Of a stretch of DNA of 12,160 nucleotides, positions 1-7,383 are shown piece after piece. Positions within the stretch are counted from its first letter, which is position 1. The number at the start of each line of letters is the position of its first letter. Both the position numbers and the translations under genes were made by a program. The DNA comes from Flavobacteriaceae bacterium TMED179 (lineage in GTDB: Bacteria; Bacteroidota; Bacteroidia; Flavobacteriales; Flavobacteriaceae): positions 47,557 to 59,716 of the forward strand of contig NHIC01000007.1 in assembly GCA_002169865.1 (NCBI GenBank). Direction: 5' to 3'. The notes under the pieces were generated by a model. That model was not told the DNA's origin, did not search any database, and saw nothing but the letters and a program-made list of their open reading frames with translations.

Positions 1-350
1 TAGTGGTTGTTGGTGAAAGAATAATTGCGCGAGCGCACAACTTGACTCAGAGGCTAAATGATGTAACCGCCCATGCTGAAATGCAAGCTATAACAGCTGC
101 AGCTAATTTTTTAAACGGGAAATATCTTATTGGATGTACAATGTATGTAACTTTAGAGCCCTGTATCATGTGCGCTGGAGCATTGACTTGGAGTCAGTTG
201 GATCGGTTGGTTTATGGCAGCAGGGATCCTAAGCGAGGCTTTCTCCAAGCTAAAATTAATTTACACCCTAAGACAAAAATAATTGGGGGTGTGTTGGAAT
301 ATGAGGCCAATTCATTGCTCAAAAACTTTTTTGAAAAAAAAAGGAAATAA
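1..350 (+). CDS. tadA: tRNA-specific adenosine deaminase (TadA), 5' end missing
   Basis: Zinc-dependent deaminase of the cytidine-deaminase fold. The family converts adenosine 34 to inosine in the tRNA anticodon wobble position (in bacteria mainly tRNA-Arg ACG), in the cytoplasm. The first complete codon is at position 3 and the frame is open to the window edge. The visible 115 residues lack the N-terminal 35-45 residues expected of a family member of about 150-160 aa, so the GTG at position 3 should not be taken as the real start. In the visible part, HAE (H24, E26: zinc ligand and proton shuttle) and PCIMC (C54, C57: zinc ligands) form the complete active site. The surrounding TAHAEMQAI and YVTLEPC sequences are typical of TadA rather than of guanine or cytosine deaminases. 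The gene converges on the cold-shock gene, whose terminator touches its stop codon. A general nucleoside deaminase is the less likely alternative. Confidence 0.93.
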   Translation, partial: VVVGERIIARAHNLTQRLNDVTAHAEMQAITAAANFLNGKYLIGCTMYVTLEPCIMCAGALTWSQLDRLVYGSRDPKRGFLQAKINLHPKTKIIGGVLEYEANSLLKNFFEKKRK

Positions 351-375
351 AAAAGCACCTTGTTTCCAAGATGCT
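344..375 (-). terminator. Rho-independent terminator of the cold-shock gene
   Basis: Read on the minus strand, AGCATCTTG and CAAGGTGCT form a 9-bp stem (354-362 with 367-375) closed by a GAAA tetraloop, then a T-rich run (TTTTTTATTT). The one non-Watson-Crick pair is U-G on the minus transcript but would be a C-A mismatch on the plus transcript. No T-run follows the hairpin on the plus side. It therefore terminates the leftward cold-shock transcript. The T-run includes the complement of the tadA stop codon (348-350). Confidence 0.82.
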
Positions 376-398
376 AGAATTCTAGTAATAATATATTT

Positions 399-590
399 TT
401 ATAATAGGGTAATATTGGAAGCTTGCTTCCCTTTTTTACCTTCTTCTTCTACATACTCTACTTTAGCCCCTTCTCTCAGGGTCACGCCGTTTAGGGCTGA
501 AATATGAACGAATACGTCTTCTCCGGACTCATCGTTGGTAATGAAACCAAATCCTTTAGCTTCATTAAAAAATTTAACTGTACCAGTCAT
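399..590 (-). CDS. Cold-shock domain protein (CspA family)
   Basis: A single cold-shock domain of 63 residues, slightly shorter than the usual 65-70 aa. These small OB-fold proteins bind single-stranded RNA or DNA and melt RNA secondary structure in the cytoplasm, acting as RNA chaperones. Both nucleic-acid-binding motifs are present: RNP1 as KGFGFITN (residues 12-19) and RNP2 as VFVHIS (26-31). The N-terminal TGTVKFFNEAKGFGFI is a canonical start for the family, which supports the ATG at 588-590. The gene has its own promoter 23 nt upstream of the ATG and its own terminator, so it is probably monocistronic. It lacks the long 5' leader that makes E. coli cspA cold-inducible, so the sequence does not show whether it responds to cold or is constitutive. 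The exact csp paralogue cannot be told from one gene. Confidence 0.95.
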   Translation of the reverse strand: MTGTVKFFNEAKGFGFITNDESGEDVFVHISALNGVTLREGAKVEYVEEEGKKGKQASNITLL

Positions 591-613
591 GTTATTATTT
601 AATAATTATTTTG

Positions 614-641
614 CAAATGTAAGTTTTATATTTGGGTCCAA
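614..641 (-). promoter_or_regulatory. Bacteroidota-type promoter of the cold-shock gene
   Basis: On the minus strand a TTG (641-639) and TACATTTG (621-614) are separated by 17 nt. This matches the TTG / TAnnTTTG consensus of the primary sigma factor in Bacteroidota. The -7 box ends 23 nt before the ATG, so the predicted 5' leader is under about 20 nt and has no Shine-Dalgarno sequence. Confidence 0.72.
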
Positions 642-702
642 AGAGATTTTCAACTTTTTTTTATTTTGAAAGTTATTGATTTTCAATTAAAGAGGGAATT
701 TA

Positions 703-939
703 TTAGTAATTATCTTTCTTCATTTTTTTTAGATTTTCTTCACTAAGTGTATAATCTTGGAGTCGTTTGTCTTTCCATCTATGGTATAGGAAAAATGGCA
801 AGTAAATAAAAGCACCAGTGAGAACAGTAAAGCCGATAATACGTTCTCCTGTTACAACATCTACAGAGTTTTTAAAGTATATTCCAATTGCTAAAGAAAT
901 TAGTATTGATATAAATAAGAACCATAAAAAATTTCTCAT
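703..939 (-). CDS. Small two-helix membrane protein of unknown function
   Basis: I do not recognise this 78-residue protein. Two hydrophobic stretches, about residues 3-22 and 34-52, are joined by a short loop (FKNSVDVVTGER) and followed by a highly charged, lysine-rich tail (53-78). With R2 and the tail both positive, the likely topology has both ends in the cytoplasm and the loop in the periplasm. Its ATG (939-937) shares one base with the aspS stop codon (TAATG), which implies translational coupling to aspS and cotranscription. No catalytic motif, signal peptidase site or lipobox is visible. The one-base overlap, the clean hydrophobic pattern and codon use like its neighbours argue that it is a real gene. 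Whether it has anything to do with aspartyl-tRNA synthesis is unknown; it may simply share the transcript. Confidence 0.78.
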   Translation of the reverse strand: MRNFLWFLFISILISLAIGIYFKNSVDVVTGERIIGFTVLTGAFIYLPFFLYHRWKDKRLQDYTLSEENLKKMKKDNY

Positions 940-2696
940 TATTTGATATTAGGGAGTTTTTTTAAAGATAGTTCTTCAAGTTGAGTTTCACTTAAAGTCG
1001 AAGGGGCATCTATCATCACATCGCGACCACTATTATTTTTAGGAAATGCTATAAAGTCTCTGATTGTTTCTTCTCCACCTAAAATAGCAACCAATCTATC
1101 CAAACCAAAAGCAATGCCACCATGCGGTGGTGCACCATATTCAAAAGCATTCATTAAAAAACCAAATTGTTCTTTCGCCTCCTTTTTAGAAAATCCTAGC
1201 AGTGCAAATATTTCAGATTGGAGTTTTTGATTATGAATTCTAATGGATCCTCCTCCAATTTCATTCCCATTTAATACTAGATCATAAGCATTAGCTTTCA
1301 CATTTATGGGATCTGTTTTAAGTAAATCTATCTGCTCAGGTTTTGGTGCAGTAAAAGGGTGATGCATTGCATTATAACATTGGGTTTCTTCATCCCATTC
1401 TAAAAGTGGAAAGTCAGTTATCCAAAGTGGAGCGAAGACTTTAGGATCTCTTAAGTTTAAACGTTCTGCTAGTTCCATTCGGAGTGCACTTAATTGTTTT
1501 CGGGCAGTTTTGGTTTCACCTGAAATAATTAAAATTAAATCTCCACTTTTTGCTCCAGTTCTTTCTGCCCAAGAAGCTATTTGTGTTTCGTTAAAAAATC
1601 TATCTACAGAAGACTTATAAGTACCATCATTATTACATTTTACCCAAACTAGCCCTTTTGCTCCAATTTGAGGGCGTTTAACCCAATCAATTAAACCATC
1701 AATTTCTTTTCGGGTATAAGCTGCTGCGTCTGGCACAGCAATTCCTGCAACCAACTCCTCGCAATCAAAAATACTGAAGCCTTTACCTTTAGCTAAATCG
1801 TTGAGTTCACCAAATAGCATATCGAAACGAATATCTGGTTTATCATTACCATACTTTTTCATTGCTTCTTCATAAGATATTTTTGGAAATCTTTCAATCT
1901 CAATACCGGTTATTTCTTTGATTAAATGTCTTGTAAGACCCTCAAATTGATTAAGTATATCTTCTTGCTCTACAAATGCCATTTCACAGTCAATTTGAGT
2001 GAATTCTGGTTGTCGATCAGCTCGTAAATCCTCATCTCGAAAACATTTTACAATTTGAAAATATTTATCTAAACCTCCAATCATCAATAGTTGCTTAAAG
2101 GTTTGAGGGGATTGTGGGAGAGCATAAAATTCTCCAGAATTCATACGCGATGGAACCACAAAGTCTCGTGCGCCTTCAGGTGTAGATTTTATCAAAAATG
2201 GTGTTTCCACATCAATAAATCCTGCTGATGTCAAATAGTTTCGAACTTCCATCGATATTTTAGATCGAAATATTAATTTTTCCTTCACAGAATTTCGACG
2301 GAGATCTAAATAGCGGTATTGCATTCTTAGCTCTTCTCCACCATCAGTATTATCTTCCAGTGTAAAGGGAGGTGTTATTGATTCGTTTAGGATATTAAGT
2401 TCGTTCACTAAAACTTCAATAGCTCCCGTACTTATGGCTGAGTTCGTAGATTCTCTTTCAATAACTAACCCTTTAACCTGAATAACAAATTCGCGGCCAA
2501 TACTTTGAGCTATTTCAAAAACATTATTTGGACTACGTTTTTCATCAAAAACTAGTTGAGTTATTCCATAACGGTCTCTAAGATCAACCCAAACAATAAA
2601 ACCTTTATTTCTACTTTTTTGAACCCACCCCGATAAAGTAACATTTTGATTTATGTCATCAAGTCGAAGTGATCCGCAGTCATGAGTTCTATACAT
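939..2696 (-). CDS. aspS: Aspartyl-tRNA synthetase (bacterial type)
   Basis: Class IIb aminoacyl-tRNA synthetase that charges tRNA-Asp with aspartate using ATP in the cytoplasm. At 585 residues it has the normal bacterial length. The order is an N-terminal OB-fold anticodon-binding domain (about 1-105, with LSGWVQKSRNKGFIVWVDLRDRYG), the class II catalytic core, the bacterial GAD-type insertion (roughly 280-420), and the C-terminal half of the core. Motif 2 is FRDEDLRADRQPEF with the ATP-binding arginine at R220. Motif 3 is GIAFGLDRL with R534. The start MYRTHDCGSLR is typical of bacterial AspRS and supports the ATG at 2694-2696. The gene lies 63 nt downstream of the RND permease gene, with a terminator between them, and its stop overlaps the next small gene. 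No convincing promoter was found in the 63-nt gap. Whether the enzyme is discriminating or also charges tRNA-Asn cannot be decided here. Confidence 0.98.
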   Translation of the reverse strand: MYRTHDCGSLRLDDINQNVTLSGWVQKSRNKGFIVWVDLRDRYGITQLVFDEKRSPNNVFEIAQSIGREFVIQVKGLVIERESTNSAISTGAIEVLVNELNILNESITPPFTLEDNTDGGEELRMQYRYLDLRRNSVKEKLIFRSKISMEVRNYLTSAGFIDVETPFLIKSTPEGARDFVVPSRMNSGEFYALPQSPQTFKQLLMIGGLDKYFQIVKCFRDEDLRADRQPEFTQIDCEMAFVEQEDILNQFEGLTRHLIKEITGIEIERFPKISYEEAMKKYGNDKPDIRFDMLFGELNDLAKGKGFSIFDCEELVAGIAVPDAAAYTRKEIDGLIDWVKRPQIGAKGLVWVKCNNDGTYKSSVDRFFNETQIASWAERTGAKSGDLILIISGETKTARKQLSALRMELAERLNLRDPKVFAPLWITDFPLLEWDEETQCYNAMHHPFTAPKPEQIDLLKTDPINVKANAYDLVLNGNEIGGGSIRIHNQKLQSEIFALLGFSKKEAKEQFGFLMNAFEYGAPPHGGIAFGLDRLVAILGGEETIRDFIAFPKNNSGRDVMIDAPSTLSETQLEELSLKKLPNIK

Positions 2697-2712
2697 AAGT
2701 TCTTTAATTATG

Positions 2713-2750
2713 GTAAAAATAAAAAATCCTGAAGCGCTAACCTCAGGATT
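2713..2750 (-). terminator. Rho-independent terminator ending the efflux operon
   Basis: On the minus strand AATCCTGAGG and CTTCAGGATT (2741-2750 with 2725-2734) pair as a 10-bp stem with one G-U pair and a 6-nt loop. A run of TTTTTTATTTTT follows directly. It begins 9 nt after the RND permease stop codon and ends just before aspS, so it separates the pump operon from aspS. On the plus strand the same hairpin is followed only by a weak T-rich stretch. Confidence 0.85.
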
Positions 2751-2759
2751 TCTAATTCT

Positions 2760-5700
2760 TTATAAAAACTTCTTTAACCAAAGTTTAATTGAATACACTA
2801 TTGAGAATGTAGCTGGAACAATTACAAGAGTAAGGAATGTGGCAAAAGTCAATCCAAAGATAACCGTCCAAGCCAAAGGCCCCCAAAAAATCACATTATC
2901 TCCTCCTATATAAACCTTTGGATCCCACTCCGAAAAAAGAGAGAAAAAGTCAATGTTGAGTCCAATAGCTAGTGGAATCAATCCTAAAACGGTTGTTATA
3001 GCGGTCAAAATCACGGGGCGTAATCTAGCAGTCCCACCCTCAATGATGGCTCCTATCGCTTCGGTTTTCCCCAAAAGTATTCCTGGAGAAATATTTAACT
3101 CTGCGCTTTTTCTATCGATGAGAAGTTGAGTGTAGTCTAAAAGCACTACACCATTATTCACCACAATTCCTGCTAATGAGATAATTCCCATCATGGTCAT
3201 TAAAATCACAAAAGACATTTGGAATGCAATTAACCCAAGAAAAACCCCTGTAAAACTTAAAAAAATAGAGAGTAAAATGATAAGAGGTTTAGAAATTGAG
3301 TTGAATTGAAAAACAAGTAAAAGAAGAATAAGTCCCAAGGCTGCCAAAAGTGCATTAGTAAGGAAAGACATATTTTTTTCCTGTTCTTCAATTTCTCCAG
3401 AAAACTTAAAATAGACACCTTTGGGTAAATTATAACTAGCTAAAGCCTTTTTTACTCCATCTACAACTGCGTTTGCATTATATCCAGCTAAAACTGGTGA
3501 GTAGAGCGTTACAACTCGGTTCAGCTGACGATGTTTTATCGCATTAAAGCTGGTTGAGTTTTCACGTTCAACCAATGCTGCAATTGGAATTTCTTTAATT
3601 TGACCGTTTGCAGGATCTCTAAAAATGATATTTTGATTGAACAAAGCATTGTTGTTGTAACGGTTGGTTTTATTAAAACGAACATTGATATCATAATCAT
3701 CTCCATTTTTTTTATAGACTCCTGCTTTGGTTCCAAAAAGTGAAGTTCGAAGCAGTTGTCCTATTTGTGAAGTGGAAACACCTAATTCTCCAGCTTTTTC
3801 TCGATCAATATTGAGTTTAATCCCGGGCTTATTTTTATTTACATCAATTTTTAATTTTTCAACCCCCTGGATATTGATACGATTGAGGTAATCTTTCATA
3901 TTTTCAGCAGTTTCGATCAAATCAAGATATTCTTTTCCAGTTATTTCTATGGTTATAGGATAACCAGCTGGAGGCCCATTAGCATCTTTTTCAACTGATA
4001 TGGCGACTCCTGGGTATTTACCATCTAATTTTTTTTGTATGTCTTTACGTAAGTCCTCACTTGAGATACCCCCCCTCAATTTAAACTCTCGCATTGTTAG
4101 TATAATCCTACCTTTGTGTGGAAGTTCGTTGGAGTTTGCATCAATAAATGGGTTTCCAGCACCTTCTCCAACCATAGCAACTCCAGATTCAACAAGGAGA
4201 TTGAAATCCCCATTTTTGTATTTTGGATGATATACTACTTCAAGAATTTCGTCTTCAATTCGTCGTGTGGTAGCATTAGTTTTTCCGATTGCAGTACCTT
4301 CAGGATATTCTATAAATACTAAAATTTGTTTAGGCTGATTTTCTGGAAAAAATTCTACGCTTGGCGGGAAAATACCCATTAAAGCAAAAGAAGTGAAAAG
4401 TAACAAAAAAGTCCCTCCTAGGAATAGTATAGGTCTAACCCCCCCTAAAGCGAAGCTTAGAAACTTTTTATATCCATTTTCAAGTCGGACTAAAAATGTA
4501 TTTTGAAAAGTTTGTGCCCATTTCCTTATGAATAATTTATATAGCCAAAATAGAATGGGTGTCAAGAGCATGAGATTTCCTAAAATCCGAACCCCTGAAC
4601 CTCCAAATAATAATAGGATTCCAAGACCTCCCATAAAAAAAGTCAATCTCCATAGAGACTTATTTGTGATTTCATGTTCTTTTATTTCCATAAATCTAGA
4701 GACCAACATAGAGTTGAAGAAAACAGCGACTATGAGAGAAGAACCTAAAACTACTGAGAGGGTTATTGGGAAATAGATCATGAACTCACCCATTAAGCCA
4801 GGCCACGCTCCCAGTGGGACAAAAGCAGCAATGGTGGTTGCTGTTGAAACAATTATGGGGAAAGCAATTTCACCAATACCTGCTTTTGCAGCTGCAATTC
4901 TAGACATACCTTCTTTTTCCATCAAACGATATACATTTTCTACAACTACAATTCCATTATCTACCAACATTCCTAATCCCATTACTAAACCAAAAAGGAC
5001 CATGGTGTTCATAGTATATCCTAGAGCGGATAAAATCATAAAAGACATGAACATGGACATCGGGATTGCAAAACCGACAAACAAAGCATTTCGGAAACCT
5101 AGAAAGAACATTAAAACAGTTACTACTAATAATATTCCAAAAATGATACTGTTAACCAATTCATCAACTTGATTGATTGTAATATTAGATTGGTCATTGG
5201 AGATTGAAATTTCTAGATTAGAAGGTAAACCAATCTCTTGAGGTTTTTCTACAATTTTTCTTATTTCTTGTGAAGCCATAATAAGGTTTTTACCACCTCT
5301 TTTGACAACATCCAATAATACTGCTTTCTTACCGAAGGAACGAGCATATGAAGTAGCTTCCTTTTCTTTAAATGAAACTTCTGCAATATCACCAAGGTAA
5401 ACTGGACCTCCATCAGTTTTGACAACAAATTCTTTTAGTTGCTCTGGATTTTCAATTTCCCCAGTCAAACGAATATTACGGCGTTGACCTCCTAGAACAA
5501 TATTTCCACTAGAAATAGTAGAGTTTTCTCTAGAAATCGCTCCTAAAATATCGTTAAAAGATACTTTTGCAGCGGTCATTTTATAAATATCAACAGCGAC
5601 CTCCACTTCAAAAATCTGAACCCCTCTTATATTGACTTCTTTAATTTGTGGAAGTTGTTCAATGCGATTTTCCAATAATTCAGCATATACCTTTAGTCGT

Positions 5701-6203
5701 TCAATAGGAAAATCTCCAATTAAACTAATATTTAAGATAGGCTGTAATTCAGAAAAGTCTAATTCGAAGACATTGGGTTCTACTTTAGCATTATTAAAAA
5801 CAGGCCAATCTGGTCCTGCTTTCACAGTATTTGCTAAATCTTTAACTTTTTGTTTAGCATCGTCTATTGAAATGTTTTCGTCAAATTCAATATCTATAAT
5901 TGAAAAGTCTTCTGAAGAAGTAGATCGGATTTCTACCATATTAGAAACCCCTTTTAGAGCCTCTTCGAGAGGGTCACTAACAATACGTTCTATATCTTCC
6001 GCTGTATTACCAGGATAAACAGTGCTTACAAAAACTTTGGTGTCATTTATTTCTGGGAATGCTTCTCTTGGCATTGAGAAATACGAAGAAATCCCAAGGA
6101 TGAAAAAGAGTGTCATAATCACATAAATCACAGTACTGTGCTCTATGGCCCAAGAAGAGAGTAAAAATTCTTTTGCTTTAGGAGATTTTAATTGTTTTGT
6201 CAT
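2760..6203 (-). CDS. RND-family efflux permease (AcrB-like, HAE1 type)
   Basis: Inner-membrane, proton-driven pump subunit of a tripartite exporter. It has 1147 residues, against about 1050 in AcrB. Layout: TM1 at about 25-42, a large first periplasmic domain (45-345), TM2-TM6 from about 350, two extra hydrophobic segments at about 520-538 and 540-558, TM7 at about 591-611, a second periplasmic domain (612-945), then TM8-TM12 from about 950. In TM4 the AcrB D407-D408 pair is D415-N416 (LVDNGIVVVEN). In TM10 the AcrB lysine 940 position is asparagine (VVNNG, N1016). In TM11 RLRPVILT keeps the arginine and threonine of the relay (R1060, T1067). The start overlaps the adaptor gene by 4 nt. The motifs fit the drug/lipid-type RND group better than heavy-metal CusA/CzcA exporters, but the substrate cannot be read from sequence. 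Two G7 runs lie within the reading frame. Confidence 0.95.
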   Translation of the reverse strand: MTKQLKSPKAKEFLLSSWAIEHSTVIYVIMTLFFILGISSYFSMPREAFPEINDTKVFVSTVYPGNTAEDIERIVSDPLEEALKGVSNMVEIRSTSSEDFSIIDIEFDENISIDDAKQKVKDLANTVKAGPDWPVFNNAKVEPNVFELDFSELQPILNISLIGDFPIERLKVYAELLENRIEQLPQIKEVNIRGVQIFEVEVAVDIYKMTAAKVSFNDILGAISRENSTISSGNIVLGGQRRNIRLTGEIENPEQLKEFVVKTDGGPVYLGDIAEVSFKEKEATSYARSFGKKAVLLDVVKRGGKNLIMASQEIRKIVEKPQEIGLPSNLEISISNDQSNITINQVDELVNSIIFGILLVVTVLMFFLGFRNALFVGFAIPMSMFMSFMILSALGYTMNTMVLFGLVMGLGMLVDNGIVVVENVYRLMEKEGMSRIAAAKAGIGEIAFPIIVSTATTIAAFVPLGAWPGLMGEFMIYFPITLSVVLGSSLIVAVFFNSMLVSRFMEIKEHEITNKSLWRLTFFMGGLGILLLFGGSGVRILGNLMLLTPILFWLYKLFIRKWAQTFQNTFLVRLENGYKKFLSFALGGVRPILFLGGTFLLLFTSFALMGIFPPSVEFFPENQPKQILVFIEYPEGTAIGKTNATTRRIEDEILEVVYHPKYKNGDFNLLVESGVAMVGEGAGNPFIDANSNELPHKGRIILTMREFKLRGGISSEDLRKDIQKKLDGKYPGVAISVEKDANGPPAGYPITIEITGKEYLDLIETAENMKDYLNRINIQGVEKLKIDVNKNKPGIKLNIDREKAGELGVSTSQIGQLLRTSLFGTKAGVYKKNGDDYDINVRFNKTNRYNNNALFNQNIIFRDPANGQIKEIPIAALVERENSTSFNAIKHRQLNRVVTLYSPVLAGYNANAVVDGVKKALASYNLPKGVYFKFSGEIEEQEKNMSFLTNALLAALGLILLLLVFQFNSISKPLIILLSIFLSFTGVFLGLIAFQMSFVILMTMMGIISLAGIVVNNGVVLLDYTQLLIDRKSAELNISPGILLGKTEAIGAIIEGGTARLRPVILTAITTVLGLIPLAIGLNIDFFSLFSEWDPKVYIGGDNVIFWGPLAWTVIFGLTFATFLTLVIVPATFSIVYSIKLWLKKFL

Positions 6204-7378
6204 TTCTCTACAATTCTTTTAATTTTCTGATTATCAACTAAGAGGCTTACCCCTTCATCAACGACCAACTCACCTGGCGATAATCCTGAAATAACTTCAA
6301 TCATTTCATCTTTGCTCTTCCCTAATTTAATAATACGTTGTTCCGTTGTATAGCTATTGTTTTCTTCAGGCTGGGTCAAAATAAAAACGAAAGATTCACC
6401 GTTAGCATTTTCACGAACAATACGCAAGGGAATTATGATGGCTTCCGGATTTACATAATCAATCATATTCAAACGAGCATTTAAATTTGGCTTTATCAAT
6501 CCGTCTGGGTTTTCTAGTGGGGCTTCAACACGGAATGTTCTATTACTTGGGGTGATAAAATTCCCAATTTGATGAATTTCAGTTGTTTGGGTTTGGTTCA
6601 AAACAGGAATGGTGACCATGGCTTTACTACCTTTTTTAATGTTAGACAGATAGTTTTCTGGAACATCTGATTCAGCATACATGCTTTTGAGGTTTACAAT
6701 TCGCATAATAGGAGTCATTGCTGGGGCTAGATTACTACCAACACGCGCAGGAATTTCATCAACAATTCCATTAAAGGGGGCATAAACTTTCGTCTTTGCA
6801 AGTTGTTGTCTAATTTGTGAAACCTGTTTTTTTGCAGATTTATATCGCGTTTGCGCTTCTAAAAACATCATTTCAGAACCTATTTTTTGTTCCCAAAGTC
6901 TTTTCGTTCTTTCATAAGTTGTCTTTGCTAGCTCTAATTGTAATTTCACTTGATCCAGCTGGTCTTGAATTCCTGCATCGTCAATAACAGCAAGTAGAGT
7001 TCCTTTTTTAACATTTTGACCTTCCTTAACATGAATCTGGACCAAACGCCCAGCAAATTCTGGATACAAAAGCACATTCTGTCTTGTTTTAATATTTGCT
7101 TGAACTTCAATGAGATGCTCAAAAGGTTCTGTTTTAGTTGAGAAAGCGGTAATTAACACTCGCTTTTCTCTATCACCTTCTAATTCCCTTATTGCCATAT
7201 TTATCTGGTCTAATTTTAGATTTAAATCACTTACTTGTATTGATACGTTTGCTTTTTGGGTTTTGAGATCTTCTAAGCTTTTGTTTTCCAGATTGAAGGT
7301 TTCGGAAGGGCCAGCAGTTTCTTGAAGACAACCGAGTAATAGAAGAAAAAGTCCGACCAAAGAAATTGATTTTTTCAT
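6200..7378 (-). CDS. Efflux RND periplasmic adaptor (membrane fusion protein), lipoprotein
   Basis: HlyD/AcrA-family adaptor of 392 residues that joins the RND permease to the outer-membrane channel in the periplasm. The N-terminus is a lipoprotein signal with lipobox LLGC (residues 14-17), so C17 should be lipidated. Residues about 31-68 are a predicted extra coiled coil before the usual core. The first half of the lipoyl domain follows (VLLYPEFAGRLVQIHVKEGQNVKKGTLLAVID), then an alpha-hairpin of charged heptads (DQLDQVKLQLELAKTTYERTKRLW...), the second lipoyl half (VYAPFNGIVDEIPARVGSNL), a beta-barrel, and a membrane-proximal domain to the C-terminus. It starts 5 nt after the tolC-like gene and overlaps the permease gene by 4 nt (ATGA), so the three should be made together. 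The substrate is unknown. Confidence 0.95.
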   Translation of the reverse strand: MKKSISLVGLFLLLLGCLQETAGPSETFNLENKSLEDLKTQKANVSIQVSDLNLKLDQINMAIRELEGDREKRVLITAFSTKTEPFEHLIEVQANIKTRQNVLLYPEFAGRLVQIHVKEGQNVKKGTLLAVIDDAGIQDQLDQVKLQLELAKTTYERTKRLWEQKIGSEMMFLEAQTRYKSAKKQVSQIRQQLAKTKVYAPFNGIVDEIPARVGSNLAPAMTPIMRIVNLKSMYAESDVPENYLSNIKKGSKAMVTIPVLNQTQTTEIHQIGNFITPSNRTFRVEAPLENPDGLIKPNLNARLNMIDYVNPEAIIIPLRIVRENANGESFVFILTQPEENNSYTTEQRIIKLGKSKDEMIEVISGLSPGELVVDEGVSLLVDNQKIKRIVEK

Positions 7379-7383
7379 GATTT

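Noticed and set aside
3..5. GTG at position 3 as the start of tadA
   Set aside because: The frame is open to the window edge and the conserved N-terminal helix and strand of TadA are missing, so the true start must be upstream of the window.
374..385. Perfect 12-bp palindrome CTAGAATTCTAG just downstream of the cold-shock gene
   Set aside because: It lies beside, and slightly overlaps, the terminator stem. It has no loop of its own, no second copy in the window and no obvious binding-site context, so it is probably incidental.
641..702. Possible terminator for the 78-aa membrane protein (TTGAAA/TTTCAA stem near 661-681)
   Set aside because: The stem is weak and AT-only apart from one pair, and the minus-strand sequence after it is an A-run, not a T-run.
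4780..5172. 130-codon open frame on the plus strand inside the RND permease gene
   Set aside because: It is antisense to a well-supported conserved transmembrane region, has no recognisable protein features and no promoter, and is a by-product of the codon pattern of the real gene.
5632..6018. 128-codon open frame on the plus strand inside the permease gene
   Set aside because: It is antisense to the first periplasmic domain of the permease and its low-complexity serine-rich translation is typical of a shadow frame.
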